From contig NZ_JAFMSY010000002.1 of NCBI RefSeq assembly GCF_017916455.1, positions 310,001 through 374,000 on the forward strand: 64,000 nucleotides of DNA. Direction: 5' to 3'. Shown here piece after piece: positions 35,623 through 45,657 of this stretch. The notes beneath the pieces were generated by a model that ran no database searches, had not been told where the DNA came from, and saw nothing but the letters and a program-made list of their open reading frames with translations. Every line of letters starts with the position of its first letter. Position 1 is the stretch's first letter. Source of the stretch: Nocardioides xinjiangensis. Its GTDB lineage: Bacteria; Actinomycetota; Actinomycetes; Propionibacteriales; Nocardioidaceae. A program made the position numbers and the translations under genes.

Positions 35623-36548
35623 CAGTCCGCCAGGCTCCGGCCGGTGAGGCGCAGGAACACGTCCTCGAGGGTGGAGCGGCGCACGAGCGTGGCCAGCGGG
35701 TGCAGCCCACGCTCGAGCACGGCGGTGACGACGTCCTCGCCGTGGTCGCTGTAGACGAGCAGCCGGTCGGGCAGCACCTCGACCCGCTCCCCGAGGTCCT
35801 CGACCTTTCCGGCCAGCGCCTCGTGCTCACCGACGCCGAAGCGGAGCTCGGCGACCTCGCGCGTGGAGTGGGCGTCGATGAGCTCGCGCGGTGAGCCCTC
35901 GGCGGCGATCAGGCCCTTGTCCATGACGACCAGCCGGTCGCAGAGCTGCTCTGCCTCGTCCATGTAGTGGGTGGTGATGACGAGCGTGACCCCGGCCTGC
36001 TTGAGCCGGAAGAGCTGGTCCCACAGCACGTGGCGCGCCTGCGGGTCGAGCCCGGTCGTGGGCTCGTCGAGGAGCAGCACCTCGGGTCGGTTGATGAGGC
36101 TGCGGGCGATGGTGAGTCGCCGCTTCATGCCGCCGGAGAGGTCCTCGACCTTGGCCTTGGCCTTGTCGGTGATCTGCGCGAACTCGAGCAGCTCCTGGGC
36201 GCGCTCGCGGCAGGTGGCACGGTCGATGCCGAAGTAGCGGCCGTAGATGTAGAGGTTGTCGAAGACGTTGAGCTCGTTGTCGAGGGTGTCCTCCTGGGGG
36301 CAGACGCCGAGACGACCGCGGATGGCCGGCCCGTCGGTGGCCGGGTCCATCCCGAGGATCCGCAGCTGGCCGCCGCTGACCGGGCTCACCGAGGCGATCA
36401 TGCGCATCGTGCTGGACTTCCCCGCGCCGTTGGGTCCGAGGAAGCCGAACGCCTCGCCCCGGCGCACCTCGACGTCGATGCCCTTCACGGCCTCGAAGTC
36501 ACCGAACGACTTGCGCAGCCCCCGCGCCGAGATCATGGCTTCGCTCAC
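35622..36548 (-). CDS. ABC exporter ATP-binding protein (DrrA-like)
   Basis: A 308-residue ATPase with Walker A GPNGAGKSS, signature LSGGMKRRLTIA, Walker B LLLDEPTTGLD and H-loop TTHYMDEAE, plus a C-terminal DUF4162-like domain typical of DrrA-type exporters. GTG at 36548 is chosen because TAGTGT lies eight bases upstream; an in-frame GTG at 36560 would add four residues. Confidence 0.92.
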   Translation of the reverse strand: MSEAMISARGLRKSFGDFEAVKGIDVEVRRGEAFGFLGPNGAGKSSTMRMIASVSPVSGGQLRILGMDPATDGPAIRGRLGVCPQEDTLDNELNVFDNLYIYGRYFGIDRATCRERAQELLEFAQITDKAKAKVEDLSGGMKRRLTIARSLINRPEVLLLDEPTTGLDPQARHVLWDQLFRLKQAGVTLVITTHYMDEAEQLCDRLVVMDKGLIAAEGSPRELIDAHSTREVAELRFGVGEHEALAGKVEDLGERVEVLPDRLLVYSDHGEDVVTAVLERGLHPLATLVRRSTLEDVFLRLTGRSLAD

Positions 36549-36686
36549 GAGCGCCGACACTAGATCAGTGCGACGGCCTCGGGGAACCGAGTTGGGCGGC
36601 CGACAACAATGGAGCTCCCGACTGCGTCCCAGCCTCGAACGCCCCGGTCGGGGTGCTCGTCCACACCCCGACGGATCAGGTCACCC

Positions 36687-37886
36687 ATGTCAGCTCGACG
36701 CTCCGCGATCGCCACCGCCCTGGCGCTGCTCGTCCCGGCGGCGGCCCTCGCCGTTCCCCCATCCGGCTCCGCCACCGAGCCGTCCGACCCCGTCGGGGAC
36801 GTCGCCGTGCTCGTCACGCCGCACCAGCGCATCCGGCTGGAGGCGCTGCCGCAGATCGTCCAGCAGGGGCGGCTGGTCGCCGGTGCGGACGCCGCCCGGT
36901 CGGCGGTCGTCGCGACCCTGCGACCCGCGACGCCCGGACGACGGGTGCAGCTCCAGGTCCGCCGAGGCGACTCGTGGCAGGTCGTGGCGACCGGGCGCCA
37001 GGACGGCCGCGGCCGCGTGCAGTTCGCCGCCGCCGCGACCACGGACGAGCACCCGTCGACGTACCGCGTGCGCGCCATGGCCTCCGGCAGCCTCCGCCCG
37101 CTCAGCAGCCACGCCGTGAGCACGGCGCGCTGGCAGGACCCCACCTGGACCGAGGAGTTCCCCGGCGAGCACCTCGACCCGGTCTGGAACCACCGCGGCC
37201 ACGACTACGTGCCGACGGCGCGGCGCTCCTGCTCCCGCGGGCACCCCAGCGCCGTCAGCGTGGACGGTGGCGCCGCCCGGCTCAGCGTCGTGATCGACCC
37301 CGACGCCACGCGCCGGTGCCGCATCCGCGGCCGCGACCGCGCGCCGGGCACGTACGCCTACCGCCTCAACGGCCACATCGGCACGCAGGGCGCCTTCGCG
37401 TTCCGCTACGGGGTCGCCGCGGCGCGCGTGAAGTTCCACGCCCGGCGCGGGCAGCACGGCGCGTTCTGGCTCCAGCCCGTCGAGGGCATGTACCCCGGCG
37501 GCGCCGGCAGCGAGATCGACGTCGTCGAGTACTTCGGCGACCACCACCCGCAGGGCGGGCTGGCGACCTTCATGCACCGGTACGACGGACGTCGCCGGGT
37601 CTCGTCGGGCGGCTGGATCCCCCGCTCGGCGTCGTACCTCAAGAACCGCCGGGACGGCTGGTCGAAGAACTACCACGTCTTCTCCGTGGAATGGTCGCCG
37701 AGGCTGCTGGTCTTCCGCATCGACGGCGTGGAGACCGGGCGCATGCGCGGCGGCGTCTCCGCCGTCCGGCAGTTCCCGATCCTCAGCCTGCTCGCGGCGG
37801 ACTACGAGGTGCCGAAGATCCGCGAGCGCCACCTGCCGCAGCACATGTACGTCGACTGGGTGCGCGTGTGGGAGACCGGCGGCTGA
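36687..37886 (+). CDS. Secreted glycoside hydrolase family 16 protein
   Basis: A 399-residue protein: signal peptide (MSARRSAIATALALLVPAAALA), an all-beta region of about 110 residues, and a GH16 beta-jelly-roll domain from about residue 155. The catalytic motif is SEIDVVEYFG with Glu276, Asp278 and Glu281 (nucleophile, helper and acid/base). GH16 enzymes cleave beta-1,3/1,4-glucans, laminarin or galactans; the substrate is not determined. Polyglucan turnover would fit the glycogen genes only loosely, as this enzyme is secreted. Confidence 0.92.
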   Translation: MSARRSAIATALALLVPAAALAVPPSGSATEPSDPVGDVAVLVTPHQRIRLEALPQIVQQGRLVAGADAARSAVVATLRPATPGRRVQLQVRRGDSWQVVATGRQDGRGRVQFAAAATTDEHPSTYRVRAMASGSLRPLSSHAVSTARWQDPTWTEEFPGEHLDPVWNHRGHDYVPTARRSCSRGHPSAVSVDGGAARLSVVIDPDATRRCRIRGRDRAPGTYAYRLNGHIGTQGAFAFRYGVAAARVKFHARRGQHGAFWLQPVEGMYPGGAGSEIDVVEYFGDHHPQGGLATFMHRYDGRRRVSSGGWIPRSASYLKNRRDGWSKNYHVFSVEWSPRLLVFRIDGVETGRMRGGVSAVRQFPILSLLAADYEVPKIRERHLPQHMYVDWVRVWETGG

Positions 37887-37920
37887 CGCCGACGACCCCG
37901 GCGTCTGCGAGCATCACGGC

Positions 37921-38838
37921 ATGGACGTCGAGGTGCTGGGAGCCAGTCGGCTGAGGTTCAACGACGGCACGCCCGTACGGGCGGCGTCGGCGGTCGTCGC
38001 CCTTGGAGACGGCCACCTGGTGGTGTCGGACGACGCCACCCACGCGGCATGGTGCCGCGACGGGTCCGTGACCGCCGTACTGCTCCTGCCGCCGGTCGAG
38101 GGGCACGAGGTCTTCGACGAGGCGTCGGGGACCAAGGCCCTCAAGCCCGACCTCGAGACCGCGTGCCGCGTCGAGGTCGACGGCGAGCCGGCGGTCCTGG
38201 TCATGGGGTCGGGCTCGTCGCCGGCCCGGATGCGGTGGTGCCTGCTCCGCCTCGACGGTGGCCGTCCGACCACCGTGGTGGCCGACGCGAGCGCGCTCTA
38301 CACCCGCGTGGCGGACGTCCTCGGCGTCGACCTCGACGTGCTCAACCTCGAGGGCGCCTGCGTCGTCGACGGCGCGCTGCGGTGGTTCCACCGCGGCCTG
38401 CCGTCCGCGGGACTGCCGTCGGGCAGCGTCGACGTCGACCTCGCCGACGCCGTGGCGCTGGCCGTCGGGCGGGGCGCAGCGGCCGGGGTGCGGGTCGCGC
38501 GGCCGAGGCACTACGACCTCGGCTCCGTGCACGGGGTCGGCCTCGCGATCACCGACGTCGTCGCGCTGCCGGACGGCCGGCTGCTCGCCAGCGCCGCCGC
38601 CGAGGACAGTCCCGACCCGCGCGACGACGGACCGGTCGTGGCGTCGGCCCTCGCGCGCATCCGCGGCGACCGGGTGCTCGAGGTCGCCGCCATCCCCGAG
38701 CTCGACGGCGCCGTGGTGAAGGTCGAGGGCCTGATGCTCCTCGGCGCCGACGACGCGGGCGCCACCCTGCTCGCGGTCACCGACGTGGACGACCCCGACG
38801 CCGCCTCGTGGGAGGTGCGGATCCGCGTCTCCCGCTGA
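37921..38838 (+). CDS. Unrecognised protein (DUF6929-like beta-strand repeat protein)
   Basis: A 305-residue cytoplasmic protein with no signal peptide or membrane segment. It is rich in beta strands ending in small loops (VVALGDGHLVVSDD, VVALPDGRLLASAAA, LMLLGADDAGATLLAVTDVDD), resembling a beta-propeller. No catalytic motif was found. It lies between a secreted GH16 gene and the ERCC4 nuclease, all in the same direction but with separate promoters. Confidence 0.7.
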   Translation: MDVEVLGASRLRFNDGTPVRAASAVVALGDGHLVVSDDATHAAWCRDGSVTAVLLLPPVEGHEVFDEASGTKALKPDLETACRVEVDGEPAVLVMGSGSSPARMRWCLLRLDGGRPTTVVADASALYTRVADVLGVDLDVLNLEGACVVDGALRWFHRGLPSAGLPSGSVDVDLADAVALAVGRGAAAGVRVARPRHYDLGSVHGVGLAITDVVALPDGRLLASAAAEDSPDPRDDGPVVASALARIRGDRVLEVAAIPELDGAVVKVEGLMLLGADDAGATLLAVTDVDDPDAASWEVRIRVSR

Positions 38839-38912
38839 CCCGGGTGCCCCAGGGGCTGCACCGTGCGCCGCCCCCGGTGGGTGGCGGCCCGGGCGCGCGG
38901 TACCGTCGCAGC

Positions 38913-39767
38913 GTGGTCGAGAAGGGTCCGGTGCTGGTCGACCACCGCGAGCGCAGCAGCGGCATCCCGGACGCGCTCGTCGCCGCAGGTCTCGACGTGC
39001 AGCTCACGGACCTGCCGGTGGGCGACTACGTGCTGGGGCACGGGCTGGCGGTGGAGCGCAAGGGCCCCGGCGACCTGAGCGCCTCCATCCGTGACGGCCG
39101 CCTGTTCGACCAGGCGGTGCGCCTGCAGTCGACGTTCCCCCAGGCCGTGCTGCTGGTCGAGGGCGAGCCGCGGATGGCCGAGGACGCGTGGCGGGGCGCG
39201 GTGTGCCGCCTGCTGGAGGACGGCTTCACCGTGCTGCACAGCCTGGACGTGGAGGACAGCGCGGCCTGGATCGCCCGGCTCGCCAAGCGCGCCCGGCGCG
39301 CCGCGCCGACGTCGCGGACGGACGGACCGCGCCGGTCCCCGCGCCACCCCTCCGCACAGGCCGAGGTCATGCTCTCCGCCGTCCCGGGCATCAGCGCGAC
39401 GATGGCCCGCAGCCTGCTCGCCGCCCACGGCAGCGTCGCCGCCGTCGCCGCGGCCGCTCCCGACGGGCTGCGCAGCCACCCCGGCATCGGGCGGGTGCGG
39501 GCGGCGCGCCTCGCCGAGGCACTGCACGGCGCCTACGTGGCGCCCGCCGACCGCGAGCCGGAGCCCGAGCGTCCCGCTCCTGGGACGCGACCGGCGCGCC
39601 GCTGGATCCTCAGCAGCCGCGACCGGGACGAGGAGACCCGGTCGTTCGACCGGCGCGCGATCGCGCTGCGCGCCCTGCGGTCCTCCGCCGAGGGGACCCA
39701 GCTGGTCGACGGGCTCACCGGCGAGGTGCTCGACGCCGAGGGCGCCGCCGAGCACCTCGCGGAGTGA
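38913..39767 (+). CDS. XPF/ERCC4-type nuclease with HhH domain
   Basis: A 284-residue protein. Residues 1-115 form an ERCC4 nuclease domain with DHRE (10-13), VERKGPGDLSASIRDGR (47-63), matching the ERKxxxD nuclease signature, and VLLVEGEPRM. Residues about 145-200 hold helix-hairpin-helix motifs (LSAVPGISATMARSLL, HPGIGRVRAARL). This is the layout of archaeal/eukaryotic XPF cut short, without the helicase. It would cut branched or bubble DNA. TACCGT six bases before GTG gives a leaderless start. The helicase Lhr follows. Confidence 0.9.
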   Translation: MVEKGPVLVDHRERSSGIPDALVAAGLDVQLTDLPVGDYVLGHGLAVERKGPGDLSASIRDGRLFDQAVRLQSTFPQAVLLVEGEPRMAEDAWRGAVCRLLEDGFTVLHSLDVEDSAAWIARLAKRARRAAPTSRTDGPRRSPRHPSAQAEVMLSAVPGISATMARSLLAAHGSVAAVAAAAPDGLRSHPGIGRVRAARLAEALHGAYVAPADREPEPERPAPGTRPARRWILSSRDRDEETRSFDRRAIALRALRSSAEGTQLVDGLTGEVLDAEGAAEHLAE

Positions 39768-39864
39768 GGGGGCCGGCGAGCCGCTGCTGCGGTGCCGGCC
39801 CGAGGACCGGCGTGCCTCCCTCGGGGCGGGGTCGTTGTCGGACCCCGGTGTCAGACTGCGGAGC

Positions 39865-42800
39865 ATGACTGCCCTCGACCGCTTCAGCGCGCCGACCCGC
39901 GCGTGGTTCGAGGCGTCCTTCGCCAGCCCCACTCCGGCGCAGGAGGGGGCGTGGGACGCCATCGCGGCCGGCAGGAACGCGCTCGTCGTCGCGCCCACCG
40001 GCAGCGGCAAGACACTGAGCGCCTTCCTCCACGCCATCGACCGGCTGCTCACCACCGAGCGACCCGACGACAGGTCCCGGCGCACCCGTGTCCTCTACAT
40101 CTCCCCGCTCAAGGCACTCGGCGTCGACGTCGAGCGCAACCTCCGCGCGCCGCTGACCGGCATCCGCAACACCGCGGAGCGGCTCGAGACCTCCGTCCCC
40201 GACGTCACGGTCGGCCTGCGGTCGGGCGACACCAGCCCGGCCGACCGTCGCAGGCTCGGCACGGCGCCGCCCGACATCCTCATCACCACTCCCGAGTCGC
40301 TCTTCCTGATGCTCACCAGCCAGGCCCGCGAGACCCTGCGCGGCGTCGACACGGTCATCGTCGACGAGGTGCACGCCGTGGCGGGCACCAAGCGCGGCGC
40401 CCACCTCGGCCTCAGCCTCGAGCGCCTCGACCACCTGCTCGAGCGGCCCGCGCAGCGCATCGGCCTCAGCGCGACCGTCCGCCCCCTGGAGGAGGTGGCA
40501 CGATTCCTCGGCGGCACCCAGCCGGTCGAGATCGTCTCGCCGCCCAGCACGAAGGAGTGGGACCTGCGGGTGGTCGTGCCCGTCGAGGACATGACGATGC
40601 CCGAGGAGTACGACGAGGGCTCCGGCGACCCGGGCCGTTCCAGCAGCATCTGGCCGCACGTCGAGGAGCACGTCGTCGACCTCGTCGAGCAGCACCGCTC
40701 CACGATCGTGTTCGCCAACTCCCGCCGGCTGGCCGAGCGGCTCACCGCCCGCCTCAACGAGATCGCGGCCGAGCGCGCCGAGCGGGCGGCGTCCGAGCCG
40801 CCCGTCGGCGACGCGCAGGTCGGGGAGCGTGCCGGCACTCCGCCCGCCCAGGTCATGGCCCAGTCCGGACAGAGCTCGGGCGCCGAGGCGGTCATCGCCA
40901 AGGCGCACCACGGCTCGGTCTCCAAGGAGCAGCGGGCGGTCATCGAGGACGACCTCAAGCGGGGTCGGCTGCCGTGCGTGGTGGCCACGAGCAGCCTCGA
41001 GCTCGGCATCGACATGGGCTCGGTCGACCTCGTCGTCCAGATCGAGTCGCCGCCCAGCGTCGCGAGTGCCCTGCAGCGGGTCGGCCGCGCCGGGCACCAG
41101 GTCGGCGAGACGAGCCGAGGGGTGCTCTTCCCCAAGCACCGCGGCGACCTCGCCCAGACCGCCGTGGCCGTGGACCGCATGCGGTCCGGGGCGATCGAGA
41201 AGATGGCCGTCCCGGCCAACCCGCTCGACGTCCTGGCCCAGCAGGTCGTCGCCGCGCTCGCGATGGACGAGTGGCACGTCGACGAGCTGTTCGCGCTGGT
41301 CACCCGCGCCGCGTCGTACACCCAGCTCCCCCGCTCCGCCTTCGACGCCACCCTCGACCTGCTGAGCGGGCGCTATCCCAGCGAGGAGTTCGCCGAGCTG
41401 CGCCCGCGCATCGTGTGGGACCGGGTGACCGGCCGGCTCACGGGCCGGCCGGGGGCCCAGCGGCTCGCCGTGACCAGCGGCGGCACGATCCCCGACCGCG
41501 GTCTCTTCGGCGTCTTCCTCGTCGGCGAGAAGGCCAGCCGGGTCGGCGAGCTCGACGAGGAGATGGTCTACGAGTCGCGCGTCGGCGACGTCTTCGCCCT
41601 CGGCGCCACCAGCTGGCGCATCGAGGACATCACGCACGACCGGGTCCTCGTCACGCCCGCGCCCGGCATCCCCGGCCGGCTCCCCTTCTGGAAGGGCGAC
41701 GCCCTCGGCCGCCCGGCCGAGCTCGGCGCCGCCGTCGGCGCCTTCACCCGCGAGCTGGCCGGCAAGCCGGCAGCGAAGGCGATCGACAGCGTCCGCGAGC
41801 AGGGCCTCGACGTCAACGCCGCCACCAACCTGGTGACCTACCTCGGCGAGCAGCGCGAGGCCACGCAGGTCGTCCCCAACGACACGCAGATCGTCGTTGA
41901 GCGGTTCCGCGACGAGCTCGGCGACTGGCGCCTGGTCGTCCACTCGCCCTACGGCACGCCCGTGCACGCCCCGTGGGCCCTGGCGATCAACGCCCGGCTG
42001 CGCGAGCGCTTCGACGTCGACGGGCAGGCGGTCGCCTCCGACGACGGCATCGTCATCCGGATCCCCGACACCGACGCCGAGCCGCCCACCGGCGAGGTCA
42101 TCGTCTTCGAGCCGGAGGAGATCGAGCAGCTCGTCACCCAGGAGGTCGGCGGCTCGGCCCTGTTCGCCAGCCGCTTCCGCGAGTGCGCGGCCCGCGCCCT
42201 GCTGCTCCCTCGCCGCGACCCCGGCCGGCGCAGCCCGTTGTGGCAGCAGCGCCAGCGCAGCGCGCAGCTGCTCGAGGTCGCGGCGCAGTACCCCGCCTTC
42301 CCCATCGTGCTCGAGGCGGTTCGCGAGTGCCTCCAGGACGTCTACGACCTCCCGGCCCTCGTCGCCCTGCTCGGCCGGGTCCAGCGCCGCGAGGTGAGCG
42401 TCCTCGACGTCGCGACGACCCAGCCCAGCCCCTTCGCGCGGAGCCTGCTCTTCGGCTACGTCGCCCAGTTCGTCTACGAGGGCGACTCCCCCATCGCCGA
42501 GCGCCGCGCCGCCGCGCTGTCGCTCGACCAGGGCCTGCTCGCCGAGCTGCTCGGCCGCGCGGAGCTGCGCGAGCTGCTCGACCCCGAGGTGCTCGCCGAG
42601 GTCGAGGCCGAGCTGCAGTGGCTCGCCGACGACCGGCGCGCCCGCGACGCCGAGGCGGTCGCCGACCTGCTGCGGCTGGTGGGTCCGCTGTCGACCGACG
42701 AGGTCCGCGCCCGCGCGGTCGCCGGCGCCGACGTGGAGGCGTGGCTGGCCTCCCTGTCCGACGTACGCCGCGTCCTGCAGGTGCGCATGGCCGGCGAGGA

Positions 42801-44418
42801 CCGCTGGACCGCCATCGAGGACATCGGGCGCCTGCGCGACGGGCTCGGCGTCCCCGTCCCGGTCGGCACCCCCGACGCCTTCCTCGAGCTGCCGGAGGAC
42901 CCGCTCGGGGACCTGGTCTCCCGCTACGCGCGCAGCCACGGACCCTTCACCACTGCGGAGGTCGCGGCGCGGCTCGGGCTCGGCGAGGCCGTCGCCCGCC
43001 AGACCCTGCAGCGCCTCGCCCACCGCGGCCGGGTGCTCGACGGCGAGTTCCGGCCGTCCGGCTCGGGCACGGAGTGGTGCGACGCCGAGGTCCTGCGCAA
43101 GCTGCGCCGGCGTTCCCTCGCCCGGCTGCGCCAGGAGATCGAGCCCGTCGGCCAGGACGCGGTGGCCCGGTTCCTGCCCGCCTGGCAGCGGGTCGGCGGC
43201 TCGCTGCGGGGGCTCGACGGCGTCGTCGCGGCGATCGACCAGCTCGCGGGCTGCCCGGTGCCCGCCAGCGCGCTGGAGCCCCTGGTCCTCGCCGCCCGCG
43301 TGCGCGACTACGAGCCCTCGATGCTCGACGAGCTCACCGCCTCCGGGGAGGTGATCTGGGCCGGCCACGCGCCCCTCCCGGGAAGCGACGGCTGGGTGAG
43401 CCTCCACCTCGCCGACCAGGCCCACCTGACGCTCCCGGAGGTCGAGGCGGCGGAGCCGACCGGCCTCCAGCGAGCCGTCCTCGACGCCCTCGACCCCGGC
43501 GGGGCCTGGTTCTTCCGCCAGCTCGCCGACCGGGTCGGGTCGTCCAGCGACGCCGAGCTCACCACGGCGCTCTGGGAGCTGGTCTGGGCCGGCCACGTCA
43601 CCAACGACACCCTCAGCCCCCTCCGCGCGCTGGTCCGCAGCGGCACGCCCTCCCACCGCAGCCGTCGTACGCCGCCGCGGATGGGCCGCACCACCCGGGG
43701 CCGGATGCCCGCGCGCTCGGGGCCGCCCGAGACCGCGGGGCGCTGGGCACTGCTGCCCGAGCGCGACGGCGACCCGACGAGACGCGCCCACGCGCGGGCC
43801 GAGCACCTCCTCGAGCGTCACGGCGTGGTCACCCGCGGCGCCGTCGTGAGCGAGCGCGTGGCCGGCGGCTTCGCCGGGGTCTACAAGGTGCTGAGCGCGT
43901 TCGAGGACACCGGGCGCTGCCGCCGCGGCTACTTCATCGAGGGGCTCGGCGCCGCCCAGTTCGGCAGCGCGGGCGCGATCGACCGGCTCCGCACGTTCGC
44001 CGAGCCCGAGAGCGCGCGGGGCGGTGCCAAGCCGTCCGTCCTGGCCCTCGCCGCGACCGACCCGGCCAACGTCTTCGGCGCCGCCCTCCCGTGGCCCGAC
44101 GCCGGCGACGACGAGCGCAGCGGGCACCGGCCCGGACGCAAGGCCGGCGCCCTCGTCGTCCTCGTCGACGGTGCCCTCACGGTCTACGTCGAGCGCGGCG
44201 GCCGCACCCTGCTCACGTGGAGCGACGACCAGGAGGTCCTGACCCCCGCCATGGCGGCGCTGGCCGACGCGGCCCGCCGCGGCGCCCTCGGGCGGCTCAC
44301 CGTCGAGAAGGCGGACGGCCAGGCGCTGATCGGCAGCGGCGGCGAGACCCCCATCCGGCTGGCGCTGACGGCGGCCGGGTTCGTGGCGACGCCCAAGGGA
44401 CTGAGGCTGCGTGCCTGA
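39865..44418 (+). CDS. lhr: Large ATP-dependent helicase Lhr
   Basis: A 1517-residue superfamily 2 helicase. Visible: Walker A VAPTGSGKT (42-50), the DEVH box Asp167-His170 in VIVDEVHAVAG, the SAT motif GLSATVRPL and the motif VI region VGRAGHQ. After about residue 850 comes the long Lhr C-terminal region of unclear function. In mycobacteria Lhr translocates 3'-5' and is induced by DNA damage. CAGACT seven bases before ATG suggests a leaderless start. The stop overlaps the nei2 start. Confidence 0.96.
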   Translation: MTALDRFSAPTRAWFEASFASPTPAQEGAWDAIAAGRNALVVAPTGSGKTLSAFLHAIDRLLTTERPDDRSRRTRVLYISPLKALGVDVERNLRAPLTGIRNTAERLETSVPDVTVGLRSGDTSPADRRRLGTAPPDILITTPESLFLMLTSQARETLRGVDTVIVDEVHAVAGTKRGAHLGLSLERLDHLLERPAQRIGLSATVRPLEEVARFLGGTQPVEIVSPPSTKEWDLRVVVPVEDMTMPEEYDEGSGDPGRSSSIWPHVEEHVVDLVEQHRSTIVFANSRRLAERLTARLNEIAAERAERAASEPPVGDAQVGERAGTPPAQVMAQSGQSSGAEAVIAKAHHGSVSKEQRAVIEDDLKRGRLPCVVATSSLELGIDMGSVDLVVQIESPPSVASALQRVGRAGHQVGETSRGVLFPKHRGDLAQTAVAVDRMRSGAIEKMAVPANPLDVLAQQVVAALAMDEWHVDELFALVTRAASYTQLPRSAFDATLDLLSGRYPSEEFAELRPRIVWDRVTGRLTGRPGAQRLAVTSGGTIPDRGLFGVFLVGEKASRVGELDEEMVYESRVGDVFALGATSWRIEDITHDRVLVTPAPGIPGRLPFWKGDALGRPAELGAAVGAFTRELAGKPAAKAIDSVREQGLDVNAATNLVTYLGEQREATQVVPNDTQIVVERFRDELGDWRLVVHSPYGTPVHAPWALAINARLRERFDVDGQAVASDDGIVIRIPDTDAEPPTGEVIVFEPEEIEQLVTQEVGGSALFASRFRECAARALLLPRRDPGRRSPLWQQRQRSAQLLEVAAQYPAFPIVLEAVRECLQDVYDLPALVALLGRVQRREVSVLDVATTQPSPFARSLLFGYVAQFVYEGDSPIAERRAAALSLDQGLLAELLGRAELRELLDPEVLAEVEAELQWLADDRRARDAEAVADLLRLVGPLSTDEVRARAVAGADVEAWLASLSDVRRVLQVRMAGEDRWTAIEDIGRLRDGLGVPVPVGTPDAFLELPEDPLGDLVSRYARSHGPFTTAEVAARLGLGEAVARQTLQRLAHRGRVLDGEFRPSGSGTEWCDAEVLRKLRRRSLARLRQEIEPVGQDAVARFLPAWQRVGGSLRGLDGVVAAIDQLAGCPVPASALEPLVLAARVRDYEPSMLDELTASGEVIWAGHAPLPGSDGWVSLHLADQAHLTLPEVEAAEPTGLQRAVLDALDPGGAWFFRQLADRVGSSSDAELTTALWELVWAGHVTNDTLSPLRALVRSGTPSHRSRRTPPRMGRTTRGRMPARSGPPETAGRWALLPERDGDPTRRAHARAEHLLERHGVVTRGAVVSERVAGGFAGVYKVLSAFEDTGRCRRGYFIEGLGAAQFGSAGAIDRLRTFAEPESARGGAKPSVLALAATDPANVFGAALPWPDAGDDERSGHRPGRKAGALVVLVDGALTVYVERGGRTLLTWSDDQEVLTPAMAALADAARRGALGRLTVEKADGQALIGSGGETPIRLALTAAGFVATPKGLRLRA

Positions 44419-45202
44419 GGGCGACACCGTGTACCGCGCGGCGGTCAGGCTCGACCGTGCCCTCAGCGGCCGGGAGCTGACGACCACCGACTTCCGGGTG
44501 CCGGCGTTCGCCACCCACGACCTCACCGGCGGCACCGTCGTCGGCACCGTCTCGCGCGGCAAGCACCTGCTCACCCGGATCGACCACGAGCGGCCGTGGA
44601 GCCTGCACACCCACCTGAAGATGGAGGGGTCCTGGCACGTCTATCCCGCCGGAGGGCGGTGGCGCCGGCCCGAGGTGCAGGTGCGGGTGGTCCTCGGCGT
44701 CGAGGGCGTGACGGCCGTCGGCTTCCAGCTCGGCATCGTCGAGGTGGTCCCGCGCGAGGCCGAGCACGACCTCGTCGGCCACCTCGGCCCGGACCTCCTC
44801 GGACCGGACTGGGACGAGGAGCGGGCGCTGGCCAACCTGCGGGCGGAGCCCGCGCGGCCCATCGGCCAGGCCCTGCTCGACCAGCGCAACCTCGCCGGCA
44901 TCGGCAACATGTACATGGCCGAGCTCTGCTTCACGATGGGCGTCCACCCGGCCACACCGGTCTCCGAGGTCGGCGACCTGACGCGCCTCGTCAGGCGGGG
45001 ACGCCAGATGCTCGAGGTCAACAAGGAGCGCGCGGTCCAGTCGACGACGGGCAGCCTGCGCGAGCGGGAGCGCATGTGGGTCTACCGCCGCGACCGGTCC
45101 CCGTGCCGCCGGTGCGGCACCCCGGTCGCGGTGACGATGCTCGGCGAGCCCGGGCGCGAGCGCGCGGCGTACTGGTGCCCGAGCTGCCAACCCGGGCGCT
45201 GA
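44411..45202 (+). CDS. nei2: Fpg/Nei-family DNA glycosylase (Nei2)
   Basis: A 263-residue base-excision enzyme. The N-terminal PEGDT gives the catalytic Pro1 after Met removal and Glu2; Lys appears in SRGKHLL; the helix-two-turn-helix AGIGNMYMAELCF follows; and the zinc finger is CRRCG...WCPSC. The GTG start overlaps the lhr stop by eight bases, the same lhr-nei order as in Mycobacterium (Rv3296-Rv3297). Confidence 0.94.
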   Translation: MPEGDTVYRAAVRLDRALSGRELTTTDFRVPAFATHDLTGGTVVGTVSRGKHLLTRIDHERPWSLHTHLKMEGSWHVYPAGGRWRRPEVQVRVVLGVEGVTAVGFQLGIVEVVPREAEHDLVGHLGPDLLGPDWDEERALANLRAEPARPIGQALLDQRNLAGIGNMYMAELCFTMGVHPATPVSEVGDLTRLVRRGRQMLEVNKERAVQSTTGSLRERERMWVYRRDRSPCRRCGTPVAVTMLGEPGRERAAYWCPSCQPGR

Positions 45203-45246
45203 CCCGCGTCGGCGAGCGGTCCGCCTCGAGCGGACGACCGCAGCGG

Positions 45247-45564
45247 TCAGGCGGCCGAGGCGACCACGTCGCCGGCGCGGCGCGCGGCTGCAAGCGGCGT
45301 GCGGGCCACGGCCACCTGCTCCAGCGCCGTCTCCTCGAGGGCGACGGCGTCGGCGACGTCACGCAGGACGTCGGACAGCGGCAGGTCCATCGCCTGGCAC
45401 AGCGACGCCAGCAGCTCCGACGACGCCTCCTTCTGGCCCCGCTCGATCTCGGAGATGTAGCCCAGGCTGACCCGGGCCTCCGCGGAGAGCTCGCGCAGTG
45501 TCATCCCGCGCTGCATCCGCGCACCGCGCAGCACGTCGCCGAGCAGTCGCCGGAAGAGCACCAT
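45247..45564 (-). CDS. clgR: ClgR-type XRE transcription regulator
   Basis: A 105-residue HTH_3 protein: [17 protein letters not shown], then the Cro/C1 helix-turn-helix [25 protein letters not shown], and a short C-terminus. ClgR activates clp protease and stress genes in actinobacteria; gene order with cinA is conserved. ATG at 45564 fits the family start. The stop is convergent with nei2. Confidence 0.88.
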   Translation of the reverse strand: MVLFRRLLGDVLRGARMQRGMTLRELSAEARVSLGYISEIERGQKEASSELLASLCQAMDLPLSDVLRDVADAVALEETALEQVAVARTPLAAARRAGDVVASAA

Positions 45565-45657
45565 GCGCGAGGTCCTGTCTCTCGAGAAGCGGTTCGAGGA
45601 GGTCGTCTGCCCCAACGCTACCGGAGTGCCCCTTCTTCCCGGTCGGATACCTCCACT

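Noticed and set aside
39715-44610. 1631-codon open frame on the minus strand opposite lhr
   Set aside because: A typical high-GC shadow of a real gene: composition is Gly/Arg/Ala/Asp-rich, with no domain, while the plus strand shows all Lhr motifs.
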